Positions 34,871-43,891 of a stretch of DNA of 46,795 bases are shown here, piece after piece. How positions within the stretch are numbered: position 1 is the stretch's first letter; each line of letters begins with the position of its first letter. This DNA comes from an uncultured Planctomycetales bacterium (lineage in GTDB: Bacteria > Planctomycetota > Planctomycetia > Pirellulales > S012-138): contig CALJLD010000250.1 in assembly GCA_937982665.1 (NCBI GenBank), forward strand, positions 1 to 46,795, given 5' to 3'. Both the position numbers and the translations under genes were made by a program. The notes under the pieces were generated by a model, which was not told the DNA's origin, made no database searches, and saw nothing but the letters and a program-made list of their open reading frames with translations.

Positions 34871-36685
34871 TCAAGGAAGCAAGTCCCGACATGCGGCCAG
34901 TGCCCAATCATGCAATGGTCCCCAGAAGACTCCAAAGACCACAACAGGCAACGTTAACACAAGGACAAACCACCCATCAACGCTTTTCCAAATGGGGAAC
35001 GTCACCGGCTGCTGGCCCTCGGCTGGTTCTTCAAGGCACATCGCCTTCACAACCCGCAGATAATAGAACAGGCTGATCACCGTGTTGATCGCCCCAATCA
35101 TCAACAACAACATCAAACCGGATTCGGCCAACGTCGAAAAGACGACATACTTGGCGGCAAAACCGGCCAAAGGCGGCAAGCCAATCAGGCTCATCAAGAT
35201 GATGGAGAAGCAGACGACCAAGCCGGGGCTTGTGCGAATCAAGCCTGCGTAATCGGAAATCTCTTCGCTGCCTGTGCGGTTTCGCATGAAGGCCACAATG
35301 GCAAACGCCGTGAGATTCATGAACAGGTAGGTCACCACATAAAACGCCAGCGAGGCGATGTGGTATTCCGCGTTGCTTGTGGATGTGCCAATCAGCGGCA
35401 ACGCGCCCGCCACGGCAAACATCATGTAGCCGGCATGGGCGATCGTGGAATACGCCAAGAGACGTTTGATGTTGGTTTGTCCATAAGCGGCCATGTTGCC
35501 GAACGTGCACGTGATGGCCGCCAGCAAACCAACAAGATACGAAATGTATGTTCGGACCGGGGCCAGAGAATCGGCCGTGTGCGCGGCATCTTCCGATGGA
35601 GCTTCAGCGGCAGCACCATCGTCCTCAGCGCCGTCATTCGCCGGAGTTTGCTCGCTCGTGTTTTCTTGTTCGTTATCGCTAGGTTGTTGCGCGCCGTCTT
35701 GCGCCGAATTGGTCGAAACAAAGACGCCGTCTTCCGGGTTGGCTGCAGCCGCATTAGTGCCTGGGGATTGATCCGCGAGGGCCTGTTGCGAAGCGGCTTG
35801 TTGTGCGACCGGCTCGGCATGTTGCGGTTCTTCCGCATAACCAAAGCCAACAGCCATTCGCACCAGCAGCCCGATGGCGGCGGCTTTGGATGCGACCGAA
35901 AGGAACCCACCGATTTCCGCGGCAGCGCCTTCAAAAACGTCCGGGGCCCAAAAGTGGAACGGCACGGCGGAGAGCTTGAACGCAAGCCCTACCATGATCA
36001 TCAATCCGCCCAAGCCCAAGACCCAAAGGACACCACCGGAAGGATCGTTTGCCATGATGTTGGCGAGCGATTGCCCGGCGGAAGGAAGATGAACCGTTCC
36101 AACAATCCCGGCAATCAGGCTGATGCCATACAGCATGATTCCGGCGGCGCCTGCTCCATAAACGGCGAACTTGAGCGCGGCTTCGCTGGATTTGCGGCGA
36201 CCTTTAAGGATGCCGGCGAGCACATACGAAGGAACGCTCGCCATCTCGACAGCCAGGAAAACAATCAGCAAGTGGTTGGCCGAGACCATCAGGCACATGC
36301 CCAACAGCGAGCCAAGCGCCAGCGTGTAGAAATCGGCCGCGTCTTCTTTGTCGGGAATGCCGGAGCGCCAGGTGAAGATCACAAACAAGACGCCGAAAGC
36401 CATCAGGAAGATGCGGAAGAACACGGTGAACGTGTCCACCACCAGCATTCCGGTGAAAGCTTCCTGCGAAGTGCCGGCGATCTCATTCCAACTGAACAAC
36501 GCAAAGATCAAGGCCACCACCGTGCCGGCGAAAGCCACCAGGGTGGACGAGAGTCGATCACCCAGGATCAAACGAGACAACAGCAACAGCACAATGGTGC
36601 CGCACAGCGTCAGCTCCGGCCCAAACATCGCCAGCGACCGCTGCGTGTCTTCAACAAGACTGCTAATTTGATCGTGAAATCCCAC
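34871..36685 (-). CDS. nuoN: NADH-quinone oxidoreductase subunit N
   Basis: 604-residue antiporter-like subunit of the complex I membrane arm, which pumps protons across the inner membrane. Family signatures are clear: FLAVEMASVPSYVLAGILK with the conserved Glu, KFAVYGAGAAGIMLYG, AFKLSAVPFHFWAPDVFEGA with the key Lys, and NIKRLLAYSTIAHAGYM. It is longer than the usual ~480 residues mainly because of an acidic Gln/Asn/Glu-rich insertion at about residues 280-375 (35560-35845) between two helices. The start is GTG 36685. Last gene of the nuoHJKLMN run, 69 bp after nuoM. Confidence 0.93.
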   Translation of the reverse strand: MGFHDQISSLVEDTQRSLAMFGPELTLCGTIVLLLLSRLILGDRLSSTLVAFAGTVVALIFALFSWNEIAGTSQEAFTGMLVVDTFTVFFRIFLMAFGVLFVIFTWRSGIPDKEDAADFYTLALGSLLGMCLMVSANHLLIVFLAVEMASVPSYVLAGILKGRRKSSEAALKFAVYGAGAAGIMLYGISLIAGIVGTVHLPSAGQSLANIMANDPSGGVLWVLGLGGLMIMVGLAFKLSAVPFHFWAPDVFEGAAAEIGGFLSVASKAAAIGLLVRMAVGFGYAEEPQHAEPVAQQAASQQALADQSPGTNAAAANPEDGVFVSTNSAQDGAQQPSDNEQENTSEQTPANDGAEDDGAAAEAPSEDAAHTADSLAPVRTYISYLVGLLAAITCTFGNMAAYGQTNIKRLLAYSTIAHAGYMMFAVAGALPLIGTSTSNAEYHIASLAFYVVTYLFMNLTAFAIVAFMRNRTGSEEISDYAGLIRTSPGLVVCFSIILMSLIGLPPLAGFAAKYVVFSTLAESGLMLLLMIGAINTVISLFYYLRVVKAMCLEEPAEGQQPVTFPIWKSVDGWFVLVLTLPVVVFGVFWGPLHDWALAACRDLLP

Positions 36686-36754
36686 GGCGTTGTTGTGTCA
36701 GTTGTGTTTGGGCAATCGTTGTGTTTTCAGTTGGCCGGCGTGCAAAAATGCAGG

Positions 36755-38890
36755 CTACGGTTGTTCGTTATTGACGGCTTCGCCAGCTCCATCATTACCG
36801 TTGTCGGCATCGCCATTTTCTTCCGTGTTCGCCGCGACGGGTTGTTCCGCGGCTTCATCCTGGCGAATCTTCCAGGCGACATTGTTGTCCACCACTGCGT
36901 TGACGCTGGGCGACATGTAATTCCAGATTGCGCTGGGATAGACGCCAAACAGAATTGCGAAGGCAATCAGCGGCGTGACAATCAGCTTCTCGCGAACGGT
37001 CATCGGCGTGAGCGCTTCGGGATGCGGACCTTTGTATTCCGGACCCAGGAACACGCGCTGCACCGTCCACAGAATGTAGCCAGCCGTGAAGATGACAACG
37101 GACGCGGCCACAATTGCCAGCGTGTAACTGAAGCTCCAGGCGGACAGCGTGACATAGACTTCGCCAATGAAACCGCACAAGCCAGGCAAGCCCATTCCGG
37201 CAAAGAAGATGACAATCGAAGTTCCGCCATAGACAGGCATCTTGGCGAACAGACCGCCGAACTCGTTCAAGTTGCGGTGATGCACGCGGTCATAAACCAC
37301 GCCAACCAGGAAGAACATCCCGGCGGAAGAAATCCCGTGGGCGATCATCTGGAACATGGCGCCGTTCATGCCCAACTTCCATCCGGTTGTGTCATAAACG
37401 CCGCCGCTTCCCGCGGCCATGCTGACAACACCCATTCCCAGGATGACATAGCCCATGTGGCTGACGGAGCTGTACGCAACAAGGCGTTTGAAGTCGCGTT
37501 GTGCCAGGGCCGCGAAGGCTCCATACACCATGCTGACCACACCAATCCCGCAAACCCACCAGGCCAGTTCATAACCGGCGGAAGGACAAATGGGATAGCA
37601 AATGCGAATGATGCCGTAGCCGCCCAGCTTCAACAGAATGCCGGCCAGGATCATGGAGATGGGTGTGGGTGCTTCCACATGTGCGTCAGGCAGCCACGTG
37701 TGCACCGGAACAATGGGCACTTTGATGGCAAAACCAATGAAGAGCAGAATGAAAGCCCAAGTCTGAATCTCAACGTTCCACACTTCTTGGTTGAACAAGC
37801 CGGTGTGTTGACCCATGGCGGTGAGCGCCAAGATGTTGAACGTGTGGACGCCAACGTCCTCGTCCGCCTCGAAGGCAGGCATGATTGTTTTGCCACCGGC
37901 GCCGGCATCGTCAACTTCCACCACGCCGCTGCCATCGCCAAATGTCGTGGCTTCAACAAGCGCATGGGCCTCCGTGTTGGCATTCACGGCGGCGGCAAGT
38001 TCCGCAGCGGTGGGTTGGTCATTCCAAGTGACGTGAATCGACTTGCCGCTTTCATCGGCCGAGTCAACCACGGCGACATTCAGGGCATCGCCTGTCTTTT
38101 CAAACGTGATCGAAAGCGGCTCGCTTGCAGCTGCCGCATCGGCACATCGCTGGAACGCCACCTGTTGGTTGGCTTCTTCGCCGCTGGTGCGGAAATAGCC
38201 GATATCGGCAAAGACGGAATCAGGGGCGTGAAGATCTGCCCAACTGACGGCCGCGTTTTGATTGCCGTACAAGTCCGAAGCCTTGGCGAGTTCTTTCATG
38301 TCACTGTTGAAGTACAACATCAACAGGGCAACGAGCATCAACACGCCGCCAAAGAGCGTGTAGAGAAAGAACTTGATGGCCGCGTATTCTCGCCGGGGAC
38401 CGCCCCATACTCCAATGAGGAAGTACATGGGCAGGAGCATCACTTCCCAGAACACATAGAACAGGAAGAAGTCCAGCGCCAGGAACACGCCCAGCACACC
38501 GGTTTCCAGCAAGAGAAACAGCACGCAATAGGCTTTAACGTGCTTGTTGATGGGCCAACTGGCCCACATCGCCAGCATGGTGATGAACGAGGTCAGCAAC
38601 ACCAGCGGAAAGCTGATGCCATCTGTGCCCATGAAGTATTGAATGTTGAACGATTCAATCCACGGCACATTGAACGTCTTCTGCATCTCGGCCACGCCGG
38701 TCTCGAACCCGGCGGAATCCGAAGTTCCGGGGATGGCCATGTAGATGGTCAGCGCAAACACAACCGCGGTCACCGCCAACGAGAACGTCTTGGCCGCGTC
38801 CGGATTGTCTTTGGGAATGACTAACGCCACAACCAAGGCGCCCAAGGTTGGGAGGAAAACCACCAGGCTGAGAAGAATGATTGGCGTCAT
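36755..38890 (-). CDS. nuoM: NADH-quinone oxidoreductase subunit M with inserted domain
   Basis: 711-residue antiporter-like subunit of complex I. Signatures: FYVFWEVMLLPMYFLIGVWGG with the conserved Glu, AIKVPIVPVHTWLPDAHVEAPT with the key Lys, and KRLVAYSSVSHMGYVILGM. Relative to ordinary NuoM (about 500 residues) there is an insertion of about 145 residues at roughly 200-347, between helices. Its sequence (SITFEKTGDALNVAVVD, then VTWNDQPTAAELAAAVNAN) resembles a small beta-rich extracellular repeat domain, not a membrane helix. The C-terminus adds an acidic Asn/Gly/Glu tail. ATG 38890 is preferred to 38953 because the family begins at MTPIILLS. Confidence 0.92.
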   Translation of the reverse strand: MTPIILLSLVVFLPTLGALVVALVIPKDNPDAAKTFSLAVTAVVFALTIYMAIPGTSDSAGFETGVAEMQKTFNVPWIESFNIQYFMGTDGISFPLVLLTSFITMLAMWASWPINKHVKAYCVLFLLLETGVLGVFLALDFFLFYVFWEVMLLPMYFLIGVWGGPRREYAAIKFFLYTLFGGVLMLVALLMLYFNSDMKELAKASDLYGNQNAAVSWADLHAPDSVFADIGYFRTSGEEANQQVAFQRCADAAAASEPLSITFEKTGDALNVAVVDSADESGKSIHVTWNDQPTAAELAAAVNANTEAHALVEATTFGDGSGVVEVDDAGAGGKTIMPAFEADEDVGVHTFNILALTAMGQHTGLFNQEVWNVEIQTWAFILLFIGFAIKVPIVPVHTWLPDAHVEAPTPISMILAGILLKLGGYGIIRICYPICPSAGYELAWWVCGIGVVSMVYGAFAALAQRDFKRLVAYSSVSHMGYVILGMGVVSMAAGSGGVYDTTGWKLGMNGAMFQMIAHGISSAGMFFLVGVVYDRVHHRNLNEFGGLFAKMPVYGGTSIVIFFAGMGLPGLCGFIGEVYVTLSAWSFSYTLAIVAASVVIFTAGYILWTVQRVFLGPEYKGPHPEALTPMTVREKLIVTPLIAFAILFGVYPSAIWNYMSPSVNAVVDNNVAWKIRQDEAAEQPVAANTEENGDADNGNDGAGEAVNNEQP

Positions 38891-38956
38891 GGAAGCGATG
38901 GTTGATTCGTTGGAATCGCTGACAGGTTGAACGAAAGTGAAAGTCCGCAGCAAACG

Positions 38957-41530
38957 CTAATGTCCGGAACCCAGGAAACTGCTGTATTCAATAATTACGA
39001 ACAGCACCACGGTGCCCAGGACGATGAACAACACGTATTGCCGGAGCTTGCCGGTTTGCACATTGCGGAACCAACTGGCGACCGAATAGATCCATCCGGC
39101 CATCAAGTTGACCAGCCCATCAATAAGGCCTTTGTCAATGATGGCGTCGCCAGTGTCGGAGACCTTCCGTGCGACCTTGGCCGTGCCGTCGATCACCCAA
39201 TCAATCGCGCGGCGGTCAAACCGGGCGACCAGCTTGGCCACAAAGTGCGTAGGTTTGAAAAACAGAATGTGGTACAGCTCATCGAAGTACCATTTGTTGC
39301 GCAAGAAGCCATGAACAGGCGCGAATTGTTTGGCCACTTCATCGGCACTGATGCGCCGCAAGCCATACATCACGAACGCCAGCAAGAAGCCAGCGACCGC
39401 AGTGCCAAAAGCGACCATGGTGGCGGTAATGTGGATTTCTTCCGCGTGCGAATCAGCTTCCGCGGGATAGACAACTTCCCAATCGACGCCGGTTCCAGCG
39501 CCATCAACCGTACCTACAGGGCGAGCGGTTTCCAAAAGCGCGGACACGCCAAGTTGTTGCTCCGCGCCGGTGGCTTCGCTTGTTCCCATGGGAATGGACC
39601 AGCCAACGCACACAGCCAACACGGCCAGGACCACAAGCGGCACGTACATCACCTTGGGAGATTCGTGCGCGTGATCAAAGACGTGTTGATCACGAGGCTT
39701 GCCAGCGAAGGTCATAAACCAAAGCCGGAACATATAAAACGCGGTAATCGCCGCGCCGCCGGCAGCCACAAAGAACAACACCTTGTGAGCCGGATTGACG
39801 TTCGTGAAGCTGATCGCCTGAGCAATGATTGCGTCTTTGGAGTAATAGCCGGAAAGCCCGATCACAAACGGAACACCGGCTCCGGCAATCGCCAAACAGC
39901 CAACCAGCATCGTGTAAGCGGTCCAGGGCATCTTCTTCCGCAATCCGCCCATCTCTGTCATCTCGTTGGTATGACAGGCGTGAATCACGGAGCCGGAGCA
40001 CATGAACAACAAGCTCTTGAAGAACGCATGCGTGATCAGGTGGAACAGACCGGCCACCCAACCACCAATCCCCAGCGCCAACATCATGTAGCCCAGTTGA
40101 CTGACGGTGGAATATGCCAGGACGCGTTTGATATCAGTCGCCGTGATGGCGATGGTGGCCGCCATGAACAGCGTGATGCCGCCGACATACGCGATGATCA
40201 GCAACACCTCAGGCGTGAACATCGGGTAGAACCGGCCCACCAGATAAACGCCGGCCGCGACCATCGTGGCGGAGTGGACCAACGCGGAGACCGGTGTGGG
40301 GCCTTCCATCGCGTCAGGCAACCACGTTTGCAGCGGGAACTGCGCGCTTTTGCCAACACAGCCGCAAAAGATGCCCAACCCTGCGACAATCAACAGACCA
40401 TAGGCAAAGTTCGAAGGCTCTTTGATAACCGCTCCAACGGCCGATTCGCCTTCGCCATCTTCCGCTTCGCCGTCTTCCGTGTTGGTTGCGTCATTCTGTT
40501 CATTTTCTTCTTGCCCGGCGGCCGCATGCGCAATGGCGGGACCGACTTCGACGAGCCCATCGTCCGTTGTTTCTATCTCATGATGCGGCCCGGAGCGAAC
40601 CATGCTGAACAGCCCGGCTTGCGTGACATGTTCGCCTTCGTGCTCCACTTCCATATCGCCAAAAGCGAAGGTGCCAAAGCAGGCCCAAACGGCGGCGAGG
40701 CCAATCAACATGCCAAAGTCGCCAACTCGGTTCATGATGAACGCTTTGTTGGCCGCGTTGCTGGCGGACTTGCGTTCGATATAGAAGCCGATCAGGAAGT
40801 ACGAACAAACGCCGACAAGCTCCCAAAACACAAACACCATCAGCACGTTGCCGGCGATCACCAGCCCTAGCATGCTGAAACAAAACAGCGACAAGTACTG
40901 GAAGAACCGATGGAACCGCCCAGGGCGATGCAGATGCTTGCCATCCGCGAGCGTGACTTCATGGTCAGTCACGTCATGCAGTTCTTCATGCATGTAGCCG
41001 GCGGCATAGAAGTGAATGCATGAAGCAATGAACGTGACCATTACGAACATCACAACGGTCAACGTATCGATGTAATAACCAATGCCGATGGTCGGCATGC
41101 CTGGCGGACTGATGGAATACCAATCGTCGGCAAGAGCATCAGCGCCATGATGGGCGTTTTCACTTGACCCGCCAGTTGTTTCATCTTGCAGCGAAATGAA
41201 TTGCGAGCCATCGCCTGGGGTGCTGTTGGCCGCATGATCGTCTGCAGCATGATCATCTGCGCCGTGATCTTCGGCGTCATGATCTCCGGAATCGCCGTGC
41301 GGCTCCGCATGCTCGGCATGATGCTCATGCACTTCCGGCATGCCGTTGACGGACAGCCAGATGCACATGGCCGTGAATGAGAGCACGAACGATCCGACGA
41401 TAGCGCCAGTGGCGATGTAGTTGGTGGGGACGTGGGCTTTGCGCATGGCCGCGCCGAACAGCACGATCACAACGAACGAGATCAGCGGCAACAGGACCGC
41501 GGCTCCCAAAATCGTCGGCAAGTAGTCCAA
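38957..41530 (-). CDS. nuoL: NADH-quinone oxidoreductase subunit L with acidic/His-rich insertions
   Basis: 857-residue complex I antiporter-like subunit with the long lateral helix. Core signatures: FFQYLSLFCFSMLGLVIAGN, FVFWELVGVCSYFLIGFY, GKSAQFPLQTWLPDAMEGPTPVSALVHSATMV, KRVLAYSTVSQLGYMMLALG. It is far longer than the usual ~610. A His/Asp/Glu-rich segment at about residues 62-137 (repeated DDHAADDHAA-type units) follows the second helix. A second acidic Asn/Glu stretch lies at about 292-373. TTG 41530 is used as start because AGAGGG lies a few bases upstream and the protein begins like other NuoL; nuoK ends 9 bp before. Confidence 0.93.
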   Translation of the reverse strand: MDYLPTILGAAVLLPLISFVVIVLFGAAMRKAHVPTNYIATGAIVGSFVLSFTAMCIWLSVNGMPEVHEHHAEHAEPHGDSGDHDAEDHGADDHAADDHAANSTPGDGSQFISLQDETTGGSSENAHHGADALADDWYSISPPGMPTIGIGYYIDTLTVVMFVMVTFIASCIHFYAAGYMHEELHDVTDHEVTLADGKHLHRPGRFHRFFQYLSLFCFSMLGLVIAGNVLMVFVFWELVGVCSYFLIGFYIERKSASNAANKAFIMNRVGDFGMLIGLAAVWACFGTFAFGDMEVEHEGEHVTQAGLFSMVRSGPHHEIETTDDGLVEVGPAIAHAAAGQEENEQNDATNTEDGEAEDGEGESAVGAVIKEPSNFAYGLLIVAGLGIFCGCVGKSAQFPLQTWLPDAMEGPTPVSALVHSATMVAAGVYLVGRFYPMFTPEVLLIIAYVGGITLFMAATIAITATDIKRVLAYSTVSQLGYMMLALGIGGWVAGLFHLITHAFFKSLLFMCSGSVIHACHTNEMTEMGGLRKKMPWTAYTMLVGCLAIAGAGVPFVIGLSGYYSKDAIIAQAISFTNVNPAHKVLFFVAAGGAAITAFYMFRLWFMTFAGKPRDQHVFDHAHESPKVMYVPLVVLAVLAVCVGWSIPMGTSEATGAEQQLGVSALLETARPVGTVDGAGTGVDWEVVYPAEADSHAEEIHITATMVAFGTAVAGFLLAFVMYGLRRISADEVAKQFAPVHGFLRNKWYFDELYHILFFKPTHFVAKLVARFDRRAIDWVIDGTAKVARKVSDTGDAIIDKGLIDGLVNLMAGWIYSVASWFRNVQTGKLRQYVLFIVLGTVVLFVIIEYSSFLGSGH

Positions 41531-41538
41531 GGTTCCCT

Positions 41539-41883
41539 CTAGCCTTTCAGCTCATCAGCCCGATCAACGTCGATCGTGGCGTGGTTGTTGTAATAGTTGA
41601 GCGCAATCGCCAAAGCCACGGCTGCTTCCGCGGCGGCCAGCACAATCACGAACAACGCAATCAACTGCCCATCCACCCCCAGGGCATACTCCGTATTGCG
41701 TCGGAGAAACTCGCTGCTGAAGGCGACGAAGTTCAGGTTCGCGCCGTTGAGCACCAACTCAATCCCCATCAGGATGCCCAAACCATTGCGCTTGGTGGCC
41801 ATGCAGACCACACCGCACACAAACATCACGGCGCCAACGGCCATGAAGTGCGAAGCGCCAACAGGTTCGGCAAGGAGATTCAT
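41539..41883 (-). CDS. nuoK: NADH-quinone oxidoreductase subunit K
   Basis: 114-residue, three-helix complex I subunit, about the normal size. Conserved membrane glutamates are visible in MGIELVLNGANLNF and AAAEAAVALAIAL, both needed for proton transfer in the family. ATG 41883, 80 bp after nuoJ and 9 bp before nuoL. No insertion here, in contrast to the large neighbours. Confidence 0.93.
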   Translation of the reverse strand: MNLLAEPVGASHFMAVGAVMFVCGVVCMATKRNGLGILMGIELVLNGANLNFVAFSSEFLRRNTEYALGVDGQLIALFVIVLAAAEAAVALAIALNYYNNHATIDVDRADELKG

Positions 41884-41963
41884 TTCAAAATTCGTTTTGC
41901 TCGAAATCGAATTCGCTTAGACGGCTTTTTCTGATCGACTTTCTTCAGAGCCACCGGCAATTG

Positions 41964-42563
41964 CTATGACTCTTCTGCTTCGGCAGCGTCGGTTGCCCGC
42001 CGTCGACGTTTTGTTCGGGCGAGGTAGGCCGACCCAATCAGCACGACCAACAAATGCACGGACACAATTTCAAACGGCAACAAGTAGCCGGACTCAAAGC
42101 CAACCGCCTGTTCGTTATCGCCGGGTTTACCCAACAATCGAATGCCCAATTCGCCAGGCGGAGTCTTTTCCATTGCGGCTGAAGCCACGCCAGGATCTGG
42201 CCCCATCCAATCATCAACGCGAAAAGCCGCCTGAAGCAGCAAGCCCAACAGCATGGCGCCAACAACGCCACCGACAACCCATTCGCCAGCCCGCGTTTTC
42301 ATGCTCACAAATGGACCTTGTGCGGTGAGCATCACGCCAAAGATCAGCAGCACCAGCGTTCCGCCGACATAAATCAACAGCTGCATCGCGCCGACAAAAC
42401 CGGCTCCAGCCAGGAAAAACAAGCCGGCGGTTGCGCCCAAACACAAGGTCAAGTAAAAGGCCATTCGCACAATGCTGCCTGTCAGAACGACCGCCACTGC
42501 GAAGACGCAGGCTGTCATCCCAAACAGCAGAAAATAGAACGAATGCCAGTTGACGCCTTCCAT
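41964..42563 (-). CDS. nuoJ: NADH-quinone oxidoreductase subunit J
   Basis: 199-residue membrane subunit of complex I with five helices. Recognisable are the N-terminal MAFYLTLCLGATAGLFFLAGA and the pi-bulge helix FVGAMQLLIYVGGTLVLLIFGVML that links to the quinone site. The basic/acidic tail after SAYLARTKRRRR is short. ATG 42563 shares one base with the stop of nuoH (TAATG), a tight coupling that leaves no room for nuoI between them. Confidence 0.92.
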   Translation of the reverse strand: MEGVNWHSFYFLLFGMTACVFAVAVVLTGSIVRMAFYLTLCLGATAGLFFLAGAGFVGAMQLLIYVGGTLVLLIFGVMLTAQGPFVSMKTRAGEWVVGGVVGAMLLGLLLQAAFRVDDWMGPDPGVASAAMEKTPPGELGIRLLGKPGDNEQAVGFESGYLLPFEIVSVHLLVVLIGSAYLARTKRRRRATDAAEAEES

Positions 42564-43891
42564 TATTGCTCCCCTCCCGCCAGCGCCGCCGGCTCAGGAG
42601 TGGCATTTGAATCCACTGAATTCGGCTGTTGAGCGGCAGGCTCGCCCTGTTCGCTCGCGGCTACTTCACCAGTAGCTGCTTCGCCGGCGTCTGCCTCTTC
42701 ACCGGAGGAATTCGCAACGCCGTCTGTCGCTTCCGCACTGAGCGTAAAGATCATCTCGTCCGTCTCGCGAACACCAGCGAAAGGTGCAGGCTTGAGCAAA
42801 ACGCCGCCGGGGAACGCCCAACACCAGATGGCCGCTCCCAGGAAACAGAAGCACGCAATCGGCGTGCAGTATTTCAAGCATGTGCGCATGACCTGATCAA
42901 TGCGCAGGCGGGGCAGCGTCCAGCGAACCCACATCATCACGGCCACGCCCAGGAAGCCTTTGAGGATGAGATTGGCGATGCCAAACACATTGGCCAAGAA
43001 CCCACCCCAACTGAACGGCGAGGCGGCGCTCTCATAAGCAATGCCCGCCCAATCAAAGACCGGCAGCGGACCATGCCAGCCACCCAGAAACAAGATGCTG
43101 GCCAACATGCTGACCAACAGCATCGAGTTGTATTCGGCCATGAAGAATACGCTCCAGCGAACGCCGGAGTATTCCGTGTGGAAGCCAGCGACCAATTCGC
43201 TTTCGGCTTCGGCCAGGTCAAACGGCGCGCGGTTCACGCTGGCCGTTGCACAAGTCAAATAGACCCAGAAAACAATGAACGTGAAAGGATCGTGAAAGAC
43301 CAGCCAGTTGGTGAACCAGCCGCGCTGCATTTCGCCAATCGCGTTGAGGTCCATCGTCCCGGCAATCATCACCGGCACCAGCACACACAACCCCAGCGGC
43401 ACTTCATAGCTGACCACTTGTGCGGCTTCACGCATGCCGCCAAAGAGCGACCACTTACTGCCAGAGGCATATCCGGCCAAGATCACGCTGAAGACCTCAA
43501 GGCCCAAGATCGCGATGATCAAGAATATCGAAATTGAGGAACTCACCGCAGCCCAACCAGTAGCGAAGGGCAAGACGATGAACGTGGCGTACGATGCGCA
43601 CAAGCCAATGTAGGGAGCCAACTTAAACAGAATCGGGTCGGCATCCCGTGGCATGGTGTCTTCTTTGGTGGCCAGCTTCAGGCCATCGGCCACGGTTTGC
43701 AGCCAGCCGAATTTGCCGCCGACACGAGTGGGACCCAGCCGGTCCTGAATTCGCCCGGCGATCTTCCGCTCCATCCAGATGAATATCACGGTGCCAACAG
43801 CGACCAGCCCCAGCAGCAACAGGGCATGGACAACCCCGGTGACCAGGTATGCCACTGATGGCCAAAGATATTCAGAAAGCGCTTCCGCCAT
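42563..43891 (-). CDS. nuoH: NADH-quinone oxidoreductase subunit H with acidic C-terminal extension
   Basis: 442-residue membrane subunit forming much of the quinone channel. Signatures: WMERKIAGRIQDRLGPTRVG, GLKLATKEDTMP, NRAPFDLAEAESELVAGFHTEYSG and RWTLPRLRIDQVM. The usual length is about 330; here the C-terminus adds roughly 65 or more residues (from about 377) rich in Glu, Ala, Asn and Gln, with no membrane helix. ATG 43891. It is the first nuo gene of this run; nothing belonging to nuoA-G lies upstream in the window. Confidence 0.93.
   Translation of the reverse strand: MAEALSEYLWPSVAYLVTGVVHALLLLGLVAVGTVIFIWMERKIAGRIQDRLGPTRVGGKFGWLQTVADGLKLATKEDTMPRDADPILFKLAPYIGLCASYATFIVLPFATGWAAVSSSISIFLIIAILGLEVFSVILAGYASGSKWSLFGGMREAAQVVSYEVPLGLCVLVPVMIAGTMDLNAIGEMQRGWFTNWLVFHDPFTFIVFWVYLTCATASVNRAPFDLAEAESELVAGFHTEYSGVRWSVFFMAEYNSMLLVSMLASILFLGGWHGPLPVFDWAGIAYESAASPFSWGGFLANVFGIANLILKGFLGVAVMMWVRWTLPRLRIDQVMRTCLKYCTPIACFCFLGAAIWCWAFPGGVLLKPAPFAGVRETDEMIFTLSAEATDGVANSSGEEADAGEAATGEVAASEQGEPAAQQPNSVDSNATPEPAALAGGEQ

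Noticed and set aside
35360..38824. 1,154-codon plus-strand frame opposite nuoN and nuoM
   Set aside because: It is exactly antisense to well-supported complex I genes, gives a His/Gln/Arg-rich product without domains, and has no ribosome site. It is a by-product of codon bias in the real frame.
38927..40870. 647-codon plus-strand frame opposite nuoL
   Set aside because: Same reason: antisense shadow of nuoL with low-complexity product.
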